DNA of 46,930 nt from Methanobacteriota archaeon (GTDB lineage: Archaea > Halobacteriota > Methanomicrobia > Methanomicrobiales > Methanoculleaceae). Shown piece by piece: positions 15,242 through 23,717 of the stretch. The stretch spans positions 1-46,930 of the forward strand of contig JASUSO010000009.1 of assembly GCA_030446015.1 (NCBI GenBank). The letters are read 5' to 3'. Numbering within the stretch: the first letter of the stretch is position 1; each line of letters opens with the position of its first letter. The notes below the pieces were generated by a model that worked only from the letters and a program-made list of their open reading frames with translations, was not told the DNA's origin and made no database searches. Made by a program: the position numbers and the translations under genes.

Positions 15242-16765
15242 ATGAAACTGACCGTGAAACTGCTCGACATCGCAAACCGGGGGGTCCTCCTCCACAGTAC
15301 CGACGCAAAAAGCATGCGGGTCCGCGACGGCGACCGCGTCCAGGTCGCCGACGAGGCGACCGGAAAGACCGCTCAGGCCCACGTCGACACCACCGGCTCG
15401 CTCATCGAGCCGGGCGTCATCGGGATCTACCGGCCGCTGAATGCGACGCTCGCCGTCGAAGAAGGAGCCTCCGTCGTGGTCCGGAGCGCCGAGAGACCGG
15501 CCTCCCTCTCGCACATCAAGAAGAAGATGGACGGCGGCCGGTTCACCAAGGACGAGACCATAGATATCGTCAGGGACATCGTCGACGACGTCCTCTCGCC
15601 CGGCGAGATCACCGCCTACATCACAGCATCCTACATCAACGGCCTCGACATGGACGAGGTGGAGTACCTGACGAGGGCCACGGTCGAGACCGGGGAGCGC
15701 CTCCACTTCACCCGGCACCCCATCGTCGACAAGCACTCCATCGGGGGTGTGCCCGGGAACAAGATCACCCTCCTGATCGCACCGATCATCGCCGCGAGCG
15801 GCCTTTTGATCCCGAAGACCAGTTCCCGCGCCATCACCGGCGCCGGTGGAACCGCCGACCTCATGGAAGTCCTCGCGCCCGTCTCGTTCTCGGCGCTCGA
15901 GGTGCAGCAGATGACCGAGAAGGTCGGGGGCGCCATCGTCTGGGGCGGCGCCACGAACATCGCCCCCGCCGACGACAAGATCATCACCTACGAGTATCCG
16001 CTCCGGATCGACGCCCGTGGCCAGATGCTCGCGAGCGTCATGGCCAAGAAGTTCGCCGTCGGCGCCGATCTCGTGGTCATCGACATCCCGGTCGGCCGGA
16101 ACACCAAGATTGAAACGGCCCAGGAGGGACGGAAGCTCGCCCGGGAGTTCATCGAGCTCGGGGAACGGCTCGGCATGCGGGTCGAGTGCGCGTTGAGCTA
16201 CGGTGAGTCGCTCGTCGGCCATACCATCGGCCCGAACCTCGAGGTGCGCGAGGCGCTTGCCGTCCTCGAAGGAGCGACCGAGCCGAACTCCCTGATCCAG
16301 AAGAGCCTCTCCCTCGCCGGGATTGCGCTCGAGATGGCCGGAAAAGCCGGGCCGGGACAGGGTGCGCAGGTGGCCGCCGATCTCCTCCGGAGCGGCAAGG
16401 CGCTCGAGAAGATGCAGCAGATCATCGAGATCCAGGGCGGCGATCCGGGCGTGAAGGCCGATGATATCTCCCCGGGGGAGTACAGTTTCGATGTACGGGC
16501 GCCTCAGGACGGCTATGTCATTGAACTGAACAACAGCGCGCTCGTCACGCTCGCCCGGCTCGCAGGCTCACCCTACGATCACGGCGCGGGACTGTTCATC
16601 CACGCAAAGAAGGGGACCCGGGTCAAGAAAGGCGACCCCATCTTCACCATCTACGCCGAGCGGGAATGGCGGCTCGAGCGTGCGATCGAGGTCGGCCGGA
16701 CACTGATGCCGGTGCTTGTGGAAGGCATGGTACTTGAACGTATCCCCCATGAACGCTGGGTGTAA
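15242..16765 (+). CDS. deoA: AMP phosphorylase
   Basis: A 507-residue archaeal AMP phosphorylase (thymidine-phosphorylase superfamily). It splits AMP and other NMPs with phosphate to release the base and ribose 1,5-bisphosphate, the first step of the archaeal route to RuBP. The archaeal N-terminal domain covers residues 1-85. The catalytic part contains [19 protein letters not shown] (phosphate and base binding), [18 protein letters not shown] and [14 protein letters not shown]. The C-terminal PYNP-like domain holds GYVIELNN and [15 protein letters not shown]. The length matches the archaeal family (about 500), longer than bacterial DeoA (about 440). The exported protein gene follows after 39 bases; Rubisco and the isomerase are not in this window. 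Confidence 0.9.
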   Translation: MKLTVKLLDIANRGVLLHSTDAKSMRVRDGDRVQVADEATGKTAQAHVDTTGSLIEPGVIGIYRPLNATLAVEEGASVVVRSAERPASLSHIKKKMDGGRFTKDETIDIVRDIVDDVLSPGEITAYITASYINGLDMDEVEYLTRATVETGERLHFTRHPIVDKHSIGGVPGNKITLLIAPIIAASGLLIPKTSSRAITGAGGTADLMEVLAPVSFSALEVQQMTEKVGGAIVWGGATNIAPADDKIITYEYPLRIDARGQMLASVMAKKFAVGADLVVIDIPVGRNTKIETAQEGRKLAREFIELGERLGMRVECALSYGESLVGHTIGPNLEVREALAVLEGATEPNSLIQKSLSLAGIALEMAGKAGPGQGAQVAADLLRSGKALEKMQQIIEIQGGDPGVKADDISPGEYSFDVRAPQDGYVIELNNSALVTLARLAGSPYDHGAGLFIHAKKGTRVKKGDPIFTIYAEREWRLERAIEVGRTLMPVLVEGMVLERIPHERWV

Positions 16766-16804
16766 ACCGAAGCACTCAAATTTTCAAGCGCAGTATACTC
16801 CAGC

Positions 16805-18199
16805 ATGAAGAAACGTCGTCTCATTATAGCTCTGCTCATCTCCTGCATCCTTATCTGCTGCACGGCGCAGGCGGTCACCCTGCGCATCAGCGTGGTCGAC
16901 GATAAGACCAATGACGCTCTTGCCGATGCCTCGATATACATCGATGGAGACTACGTGGGGAGCACCAGCTCGGATGGAACCTACTCCTACGTCCATTCTG
17001 GAAAGAAAGACCTCTACCTGAAAGTCGTCCGGAAAGGCTACCGGAACTGGGTGGAGTACGTCAAGTACGACGCGACCCGCGTAGAGGTTGATATGATCCG
17101 GGAGGACGCGACCCTCACGTTCGAGCTCTACGATGCGGGAACCCTGAAGCCGATCGTGGGCGGCGTGGTGCGCGTCACGGGCCGCGGCTACTCCGATTCG
17201 GAGGTCACCGGCAGCAGCGGGAGCGTGAGTTTCCCGGTGAAGGCGAATGAGGTGTACAACGCCGAGATCCGCGCTTCGGGATACCATGACCTCTCAAAGA
17301 CCGTGCAGATGGAGAGCGGCAGCAGAACCGTCCAGTGCCTGCTCTTCTCCAACGATATCCTGGGCGTCCAGGTTCTGGACGCCGAGACGTCCGCCCCGCT
17401 CAAAGGTGCGGAGGTGTACATCGACAACACGCGAGTAGGGGAGACCGACGCTGACGGCAGGCTGCAGTTCCACCTGGAGCGGGCGAAGAGGTACTCCTTC
17501 AGGATAACGGCGCCCGACTACCAGCCCTACCAGGAGAGCCGCTACCTGGAGGTGGATGACGTCTTCCTCCCGGTGCGTCTCTCGAAGTCGGAATACCCCG
17601 TCTCGATTACGGTCTTCAACGAGGCGACGAGGCCGGTCGAGGCGGCTGAGATCTATCTCAACGGGACACTGCAGGGCAAGACCAGCCAGTACGGCAGGTT
17701 CATGCTCTCCAATATCCATGCAGGCACCTACGAGATCGTGGTGCGGGCGCCCGGTTACGCGGACTGGAGTTCGATCCGTCAGATCACCGGGCAGGGCGAG
17801 GATATCGTTGCCGAACTCGGTTACGACCGGGCGAGCGTGACCATCCGGGCGTCGGACCCCGAGAACAACCCGGTTGCCGGAGCGGTCATCGTCATCGACG
17901 GCAAGGCCGTCGGAGTGACCGACAGCCAGGGGTTCCTCAAGACGCCGCTTGTCACGAACAAGGTGCATACCGTCACCGCTGCCTGTGAAGGTTACCGGAA
18001 CATCTCGGTCGATGCCGACATCCCGCTCGGCATAACTGAGCTCACCATTCCGCTGGTCATGGAAAAGGAACTCAACGTCGGGGCGCTCGTCGTCGGTGTC
18101 GGGGTTGTTGCTGTGCTTCTCCTTGCTGCGGTCATGGTCGTGCGATACAGGCGGTCGGGGCGGAACCGGGGCAGGCCGCGCCGTCCGAACAGCCTGTAG
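16805..18199 (+). CDS. Exported protein with repeated PEGA/carboxypeptidase-like domains
   Basis: A 464-residue surface protein. A signal peptide (LIIALLISCILICCTAQA) is followed by about five repeats of roughly 85 residues. Each has the pattern A-x-I-Y-I/L-D/N-G-x-x-V/Q-G-x-T-x-x-x-G and later GYR/GYxxW, the PEGA or carboxypeptidase-regulatory beta-sandwich. A C-terminal membrane helix (LVVGVGVVAVLLLAAVMVV) and a basic tail YRRSGRNRGRPRR anchor it outside the cell. There is no PGF-CTERM. It is probably a cell-surface scaffold or binding protein; no enzymatic motif is seen. TATA/SD signals are weak, so it may be co-transcribed with AMP phosphorylase. Confidence 0.7.
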   Translation: MKKRRLIIALLISCILICCTAQAVTLRISVVDDKTNDALADASIYIDGDYVGSTSSDGTYSYVHSGKKDLYLKVVRKGYRNWVEYVKYDATRVEVDMIREDATLTFELYDAGTLKPIVGGVVRVTGRGYSDSEVTGSSGSVSFPVKANEVYNAEIRASGYHDLSKTVQMESGSRTVQCLLFSNDILGVQVLDAETSAPLKGAEVYIDNTRVGETDADGRLQFHLERAKRYSFRITAPDYQPYQESRYLEVDDVFLPVRLSKSEYPVSITVFNEATRPVEAAEIYLNGTLQGKTSQYGRFMLSNIHAGTYEIVVRAPGYADWSSIRQITGQGEDIVAELGYDRASVTIRASDPENNPVAGAVIVIDGKAVGVTDSQGFLKTPLVTNKVHTVTAACEGYRNISVDADIPLGITELTIPLVMEKELNVGALVVGVGVVAVLLLAAVMVVRYRRSGRNRGRPRRPNSL

Positions 18200-18209
18200 C
18201 CCCTATCTC

Positions 18210-18214
18210 TTTTT
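18210..18214 (+). terminator. T-run after the PEGA-domain gene
   Basis: CTCTTTTTCTT begins eight bases after the stop. The rest of the 18200-18460 gap shows only a promoter for the next gene. Confidence 0.4.
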
Positions 18215-18420
18215 CTTCGCGGGGCCGGGTTTCCGGCAGCATCCTGTTCCCGGGCCCGGCGACCGGATCGGTTCCTGGAGGAAAGATCGTTCTCTGTTCC
18301 GGAGAATCAACGCCGGTTCATTCAGACCCCGGGCGGTGTGTGGGAAATATGTTTGATTTGAGCGGATACTATTGTCTGATTTGAAAAATAGGCTTTCTTA
18401 GCCGTCTCTTGAACTAACAA

Positions 18421-18431
18421 GGTTTATATGG
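18421..18431 (+). promoter_or_regulatory. Probable promoter of the VWA-domain gene
   Basis: GGTTTATATGG at about 18420-18430 is a good archaeal TATA box, 33 bases before the ATG at 18463. It predicts a leader of only a few nucleotides. Confidence 0.5.
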
Positions 18432-18462
18432 GATGGCGTGTCAGGAATACATACGGTGACGT

Positions 18463-21400
18463 ATGAACGGATGGACGTATGCGTGCCTGGCGGTAGGGCT
18501 GCTCTTTCTTGCGGCCCCGGCCGGGGCGCTGATACCTGACAATATTACCCTCAGTACCGATACGCCGTGGCTGACGGCGGGGAGCGGGGGGTCCTCGACC
18601 GTCACGGTGCTGGTCACAAACGGCACCCCTGCCGCTCCGGTTGGCGGTGTTGCTGTCAACCTTGCGGTGGATGATGATGAGTATGGGAGTATCCCACCCA
18701 CGCGCGTGGTGACTGACAGCGCCGGAAGAGCAGCAGCGGCCTTCACGCCCGGGACGCGGAGCGGGACGGCAATAATCACGGCGACGGTGGCGCGCGAGGG
18801 GATGGAACCTCTGACCAGGAACGTCGAGCAGAAGATCGACCACGCGACACCACATAAAATTGCCAACCTCTGGTACGACCCGGAAGTGACCGCGGGGGGG
18901 GAGACGAATATCACCGTCCGGATGGTGGACCGGTATGGAAATGTGGTGGACGGGCGGAACGTGGCCGAGGAGGTGACGTTTATGGTGGGTTCGCCCACGG
19001 GAGGTGCGACGTTCGTTAACGGCATGGATGAGGTCAAAGTGCCAGTGGATTCTGTCGGGAACGCCACCACAACGCTTCGGGTCGACACGATGGCCGGGCA
19101 AAATATTGTTTATGTAACATTTCCCGGAAATATCGGGCCACGCTCTCTGACTATCACCGGGCTTGCGAATGGAGAGCCGTCGGAGATCTACCAGTCCGTC
19201 TCTCCGATGGTGGCGGATCCGAACCCTGATTACTACCCCGAACTGCCGCTACCCGGGGAGTTCACCATCACTTATGCCCTCTATGACGAGTATGGTAACC
19301 CCGCAGGTGACCGGGAGATACAGGTAAACGTCCAGCCGATATCCGGTTTCCTGAACCCGGAGGAGTTGTTCACCAGAACAAACAGTATGGGTAAGGCGCA
19401 GATCACGTATACATCGCTTGACCGGATCGGTGTCGCAGAGATAACCGCGACTGCCGTCGACAACAGCAGCGTTTCATGTACGCAGAAGGTGGGCTTCTAT
19501 AGCGCCGACCCGACTGGTATAGTTCTTACTGCCGTCCCCCAGGCCATCGCAAGCAGGGATGTGAAAGAGGATATTGTTGCTTCGATCAAAGCGAAGGTAA
19601 TGGACTCAAAGGGCAACCCTGTTCGAAACGAGAGTGTTTCGTTCAGGATCACCAGGGTCGACGGCGAGGGAAATTTGATGACTGACGAGCCCTGGATATC
19701 GAACGGCATCTCCATTTCCAAGAAAGATGGTGCGCCTCTTGTTGCCATGACCGATGAGGATGGGTTTGCCACGATCGAATTCCACCCCGGAGCCTTCACC
19801 CGGAATATGTCTGATCCCCAGTACAATGATACGGCCTCGGGGAGTGCAACGATCCAGGCCGAATGGGAAGGTATGCAGGAAGACACTACAGTGTCCTTCA
19901 GGAACTATCCCTATCTCAGCGTCAATGTCACGGTCGAGCCCCAGGTGGTTGCCGTGAACAGTAGTGTGAACGTCACGATCCAGTTGATCGGCGACGGCTG
20001 GGCGCTCCAGAAGAAGCCGATCGACGTGATGCTCTGTACTGACCGATCGGGGAGTATGTTGAAGGATAACCCTGATCGTATGGTCAAGGCGATGGATGCC
20101 TCCAAGATCTTCAATGGTCAGATTGATCATGGATACGACCGACTTGGACTTGTGTCCTTTGGCGGCCAGGGGCAGACAGATATCATTCAGTATAGCCGGA
20201 ACGCTGGCGGATGGTTCGGTGGATGGTTCGGTGGATGGTTCGGTGGATGGTTCGGTGGATGGCTCGGCGAGGATGACACATGGCAGGATGATACGAATTA
20301 TCGCAATGAACACTATGGTGCTGACAGGTACTACGATGAGTGTGCAACCCTCGACCTAGGACTGAGCAGCAGCCCGTCAACAATCAACACTACAATCGAA
20401 GGAATGATCCCTGATTCGGGGACGCCTATGCGCTATGGCATCTACAAAGCGATCACCGAGTTAAAATTTTACGGTCGCTCCAATGCCGTGAAAGCGGTTA
20501 TTGTTCTTGGTGACGGCGAGTATAATGACTATGGCGACCCGCTTGCCCAGAAGAGTTATACATCCTTCCCGGATCTTGAGGATGATGAGCAGAATATGTC
20601 AGTCTATGCGAACAAGAACAACATCCGGCTGTACACGATATCGTTCTCGGAAGGTATCCAAGAGGGCGGCAACACATGGAATACAATGGAAGTCCTTGCA
20701 AACGCGACCGGTGGGGAGCATCACCATGCGCCTTCCGGCGATGACCTTGCCGAGATCTACACCAAGATTGCCCGGAACCTCCAGGAGGCGGCGAGCGTCA
20801 ACACCACGATGGACCTGGCGTTCGATAAGGTCATGATCAATACCTCCACGCCCACAGAGGACGTCTTTGACTATGAGCCGCCGACCAAGATGGTCAAGTA
20901 CTGGACAGACAACAAAACGACCATCTGGGGACCGGAGTGGGAAGACCTGAGCGATGACTGGGGGGGTGACCAGACCCTCAGCTTTGAAGTTGGAGACATC
21001 TTCCTCGACCAGACCTGGGAAACCACCTTCCGCCTGAAGGTCTTGAAAGAGGGGAACATCGACATCTTCGGCAACGATTCCGTCATCAAGTTCAACGGCA
21101 GCGTGGGCCCGACGGAACTACATCTCCCCCACACCTTCATCACCGCCAGCCATAACCTCAGTGAGTCCGGCGCTGCCGCGGCGCAGATCTGGTTGACCCA
21201 GGAATCTCTCGACACGGATGACTCCGGCATTCTTGTCCCCACCTGGGGCCTTAACTACACAGGAAACCGATCCGTGACACAGAAGATCATGTACCAGTTC
21301 AGCCAGGACGATATCTGGTGGGACGGCAACTGGCACGAGGCCGATACGCTGCACCACCCCGCAGACACCAATGTTAACGGCACGTATTCGACCACCCTTA

Positions 21401-21546
21401 ACCTCGGGGAGAAGGAAGGGTGGTACAAGATACGGGTTTTTGCCCAGGAGATAACACCTGACGATGATGGTGCGAGTAATGAGATTACATGGGCGGACTC
21501 CGTTCAGGTGGGAGCGAGCGAGCGGGCATATATCAGAATCAGCTGA
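18463..21546 (+). CDS. Large exported protein with Ig-like repeats and a VWA domain
   Basis: A 1027-residue surface protein. A signal peptide (residues 1-23) is followed by four or five Big/invasin-type Ig-like domains up to about residue 500. They show repeated A-x-V-x-D-x-x-G-N-P/V and G-x-A-x-x-x-F/Y patterns. A von Willebrand A domain follows from about 520 to 770: DVMLCTDRSGSM is the MIDAS motif (DxSxS), and AVIVLGDGEYNDYG its later strand. A GGWF repeat interrupts the VWA domain near 583-602. C-terminal beta domains end WYKIRVFAQEI...AYIRIS. No membrane helix or CTERM is seen, so anchoring is unclear. It is probably a metal-dependent adhesion or surface-assembly protein. Confidence 0.8.
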   Translation: MNGWTYACLAVGLLFLAAPAGALIPDNITLSTDTPWLTAGSGGSSTVTVLVTNGTPAAPVGGVAVNLAVDDDEYGSIPPTRVVTDSAGRAAAAFTPGTRSGTAIITATVAREGMEPLTRNVEQKIDHATPHKIANLWYDPEVTAGGETNITVRMVDRYGNVVDGRNVAEEVTFMVGSPTGGATFVNGMDEVKVPVDSVGNATTTLRVDTMAGQNIVYVTFPGNIGPRSLTITGLANGEPSEIYQSVSPMVADPNPDYYPELPLPGEFTITYALYDEYGNPAGDREIQVNVQPISGFLNPEELFTRTNSMGKAQITYTSLDRIGVAEITATAVDNSSVSCTQKVGFYSADPTGIVLTAVPQAIASRDVKEDIVASIKAKVMDSKGNPVRNESVSFRITRVDGEGNLMTDEPWISNGISISKKDGAPLVAMTDEDGFATIEFHPGAFTRNMSDPQYNDTASGSATIQAEWEGMQEDTTVSFRNYPYLSVNVTVEPQVVAVNSSVNVTIQLIGDGWALQKKPIDVMLCTDRSGSMLKDNPDRMVKAMDASKIFNGQIDHGYDRLGLVSFGGQGQTDIIQYSRNAGGWFGGWFGGWFGGWFGGWLGEDDTWQDDTNYRNEHYGADRYYDECATLDLGLSSSPSTINTTIEGMIPDSGTPMRYGIYKAITELKFYGRSNAVKAVIVLGDGEYNDYGDPLAQKSYTSFPDLEDDEQNMSVYANKNNIRLYTISFSEGIQEGGNTWNTMEVLANATGGEHHHAPSGDDLAEIYTKIARNLQEAASVNTTMDLAFDKVMINTSTPTEDVFDYEPPTKMVKYWTDNKTTIWGPEWEDLSDDWGGDQTLSFEVGDIFLDQTWETTFRLKVLKEGNIDIFGNDSVIKFNGSVGPTELHLPHTFITASHNLSESGAAAAQIWLTQESLDTDDSGILVPTWGLNYTGNRSVTQKIMYQFSQDDIWWDGNWHEADTLHHPADTNVNGTYSTTLNLGEKEGWYKIRVFAQEITPDDDGASNEITWADSVQVGASERAYIRIS
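20209..20268 (+). repeat. Five tandem 12-base units in the VWA domain
   Basis: GGATGGTTCGGT is repeated four times exactly, and a fifth copy differs at two bases. It encodes repeating GGWF. Being a multiple of three, slippage changes length but not frame. Confidence 0.95.
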
Positions 21547-21631
21547 TACCTATCCTCATACCCTTTTTTGATCGGAACGAGTTGCAGGGCAATCTGACGA
21601 ATGATGGATAAACCCGCGGTGATTCCGGGTA

Positions 21632-21872
21632 ATTACACCGGTTTCCCGGAGCGGGCGGGTTAACTATCACTTTCGGAAGAGATTTTACTCCGAAACAACC
21701 GGATCGCCAGGGCCATACTGGCGCGTGTGCGGCTCCCTCAGAAGGCCTCCCGCCCGGCGAGTACATCATCCGGGTCCGTGGTTCGGCGCCCGATACCGCG
21801 GACGCTATTGCAAAGATCACCCAGAATGTGACTGCCGGGGCGACTGGAGACGCATATATCCGTATAGAGTGA
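21632..21872 (+). pseudogene. Decayed 3' end of a VWA-protein paralogue, copy 1
   Basis: After an in-frame stop the open stretch has no start codon, but ends GLPPGEYIIRVRGSAPD...GDAYIRIE then TGA. This parallels the end of the intact upstream protein (WYKIRVFAQE...ERAYIRIS). Only the last roughly 60 codons are recognisable. Confidence 0.5.
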
Positions 21873-21939
21873 GAGGCCTCGGAATCTTTTTTTCAACAGG
21901 GGGTGCGCCCCCGGGCCCCTGGCGGCCCACACTCCCGTC

Positions 21940-22161
21940 GTGCGATTGGGCGTCTGTGTCTGGCGACTACGGAGTTCTTCTTCCGGGGCCTGCATCTCTC
22001 GGAGACACAGGATTCCTACAGGGTTCGATCTCCGGCCGCTCCCGCCGGGCGAATACTTGATCCGGGTACGCGCCTCTGCGGACGACGTGCCCGATGCCGG
22101 ACTGCTCTTCCCCCCCATCCGGGTCGGGGAGCAGCACACCACGTACATCCGTATCATGTAA
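21940..22161 (+). pseudogene. Decayed 3' end of a VWA-protein paralogue, copy 2
   Basis: The frame ends LPPGEYLIRVRASADD...GEQHTTYIRIM then TAA, again like the end of the intact VWA protein and like copy 1. The upstream part is arginine-rich and not protein-like. Together with copy 1 it suggests a former tandem array of these genes. Confidence 0.5.
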
Positions 22162-22202
22162 CGATATTCGGGTGCGTGGGTTTGCGCACCCCCAAAAAAC
22201 GA

Positions 22203-22274
22203 CGGACCCAGCGGGAATTGAACCCGCGTCCTTGGGTTCGAAGCCCAAAAGGATGTCCACTACCCCATGGGTCC
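22203..22274 (-). tRNA. tRNA-Arg (UCG anticodon)
   Basis: On the minus strand the acceptor stem is GGACCCA/TGGGTCC, the anticodon stem TTGGG/CCCAA and the loop CTTCGAA, giving anticodon UCG (reads CGA, Arg). The T-arm is GGTTCAATTCC. No CCA is encoded and there is no intron. Confidence 0.88.
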
Positions 22275-22329
22275 CCTCTTCGGTTTCTATCATAAGTTAT
22301 TAAGCGTTTTTATGTCAGTACTCTATACA

Positions 22330-22755
22330 ATGATCCTCTCGTCCAGCGAAATCGTTCGCCGGCTCCAGGACGGCGATCTCGTCATCGAGCCATACCACGA
22401 CGCGTCCCAGCAGCCCGCATCCTATGATCTCCGTGCGGCTGAAGAGGCGGTGCTCCCGCGCGGCGTATGCACCCTCGTCCCCTCGATCGAGCGGGTGGAA
22501 CTCCCGCGAGACCTCGCAGCAACCCTCCGGTGCCGCTCCTCGCTCGCCCGTCGCGGCGTCCTCCTCGGCGGCGGGTTTGTCGACCCCGGGTTCCGCGGCC
22601 AGCTGACACTCTGCCTGACGAACACCGGCGCCGAGGAGATCCACCTTGCAGCGGGCGATCGGATCGTGCAGATGATCCTGCAGGAAGTGTTAAACGGCGA
22701 CCGGCTCTATCAGGGCCGGTACCAGGACAGTGTTGGCACGGTGCATACCCGATGA
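22330..22755 (+). CDS. dut: dUTPase / dCTP deaminase family nucleotide hydrolase
   Basis: A 141-residue protein of the trimeric dUTPase/DCD superfamily. RCRSSLARRGVLLG is the phosphate-binding motif, GGGFVDPGFRGQLTLCLTN the pyrimidine-site hairpin and DRIVQMILQEV the next conserved strand. It removes pyrophosphate from dUTP (and possibly deaminates dCTP), keeping uracil out of DNA and supplying dUMP. It is shorter than dCTP deaminases (about 190 residues), and the Glu of the DCD catalytic hairpin is replaced by Cys in TLCLTN, so plain dUTPase is favoured. ATG 22330 gives the usual MILSSSEI start. Its stop overlaps the next start by four bases, so it is co-translated with nrpR. Confidence 0.75.
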   Translation: MILSSSEIVRRLQDGDLVIEPYHDASQQPASYDLRAAEEAVLPRGVCTLVPSIERVELPRDLAATLRCRSSLARRGVLLGGGFVDPGFRGQLTLCLTNTGAEEIHLAAGDRIVQMILQEVLNGDRLYQGRYQDSVGTVHTR

Positions 22756-23717
22756 CCCCCTCGATACGTTCGGAACGGAAATACCTTGAGATCCTGCGGA
22801 TTCTTGCGGAGGCGCACGAACCCCTGGGCGCGAAACGGTTGAGCGAGAAGATGGCTGAACGGGGATTCGTCTTGAGCGACCGCGCCGTCCAGTACTACCT
22901 CCAGTACCTCGACGAGATGGGATTTACGGAGAAGGTCGGGAACCGGGGCCGCCTCCTCACCGAGGCCGGGATCGCCGAGAGCGAGCGTGCGCTCGTCGAT
23001 CAGCGGCTCGGCTTCATCATATCGAAACTCGAGCAGCTCGCCTTCCGGAGCACCTTCGACCCGTCGACCGCCACGGGGAGCGTCGCCTACAACCTCTCCT
23101 TCGTGCGGGAAGAAGACCTCCAGGCCGTCACGGCAGCCTTCGACCAGGTGGCGGCGGCGGGTTACGGATTTCTCCCCGCCTACCGGATCGTCGATTCCGA
23201 TCCCCGCATACCCGAGGGCCACGCCGGGATCATGACGGCCTGCAGCGTCACTCTGGACGGTGTCCTCCAGAAGATGGGCATCCCGACGAGGCTCGAGTAT
23301 GCCGGCAGGATCGCCGTCGATGAGGACGGTTCTGCAGGATTCCTCGACCTCATCGGCTACCGCGGGACCTCGGTCGACCCGCTCAACCTCTTCATATCCG
23401 CCGGGCTCACCTCGATCAACCGGCTAGTGACGACCCAGGCCGGCGTCGGGCTTGCAAACGTCCGCGCGGTGCCCGCGGTCGCACGCTATCGGGTAGAGGT
23501 GGCCGTCGGCCTGATGGAGGAGTGTGGTTTCACCTTCCCCGCCGGAGGGGGCATCGGCGAGTTCAATCTCCCCAAACATCCCTACCGTCTCTCCGTCATC
23601 GCGTTCAGCGGCATGAACATGGTCGCGAACGCCATCGAGAAAGGGTACGCGGTCAAAACAGAGATTGGTGCAGGAACTGTGCCGTTTGAAAAGATAGCGG
23701 ACGCTACAGCCAGGTGA
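22752..23717 (+). CDS. nrpR: NrpR-like global nitrogen repressor
   Basis: A 321-residue protein. The N-terminal winged helix (YLEILRILAEAHEPLGAKRLSEKM...RAVQYYLQYLDEMGF) is the DNA-binding domain. Residues about 85-320 form one NrpR (DUF128) domain, with GVGLANVRAVPA and GGGIGEFNLPKHPY as conserved segments. NrpR represses nitrogen-fixation and glutamine-synthetase genes and is released by 2-oxoglutarate. Methanococcus NrpR has two such domains; this single-domain form resembles NrpRI. ATG start with an ATGA overlap to dut; the 3' end overlaps the convergent tubulin-like gene by 14 bases. No nif or gln gene is in the window. Confidence 0.8.
   Translation: MTPSIRSERKYLEILRILAEAHEPLGAKRLSEKMAERGFVLSDRAVQYYLQYLDEMGFTEKVGNRGRLLTEAGIAESERALVDQRLGFIISKLEQLAFRSTFDPSTATGSVAYNLSFVREEDLQAVTAAFDQVAAAGYGFLPAYRIVDSDPRIPEGHAGIMTACSVTLDGVLQKMGIPTRLEYAGRIAVDEDGSAGFLDLIGYRGTSVDPLNLFISAGLTSINRLVTTQAGVGLANVRAVPAVARYRVEVAVGLMEECGFTFPAGGGIGEFNLPKHPYRLSVIAFSGMNMVANAIEKGYAVKTEIGAGTVPFEKIADATAR

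Noticed and set aside
15002-16222. A 406-codon minus-strand open frame
   Set aside because: It is wholly antisense to AMP phosphorylase, is rich in Asp/Gly/Val/His as expected from a shadow of GC-rich codons, and has no family features.
20209-20268. A tandem repeat as possible CRISPR or minisatellite
   Set aside because: There are no spacers; it codes for GGWF units in the VWA protein.
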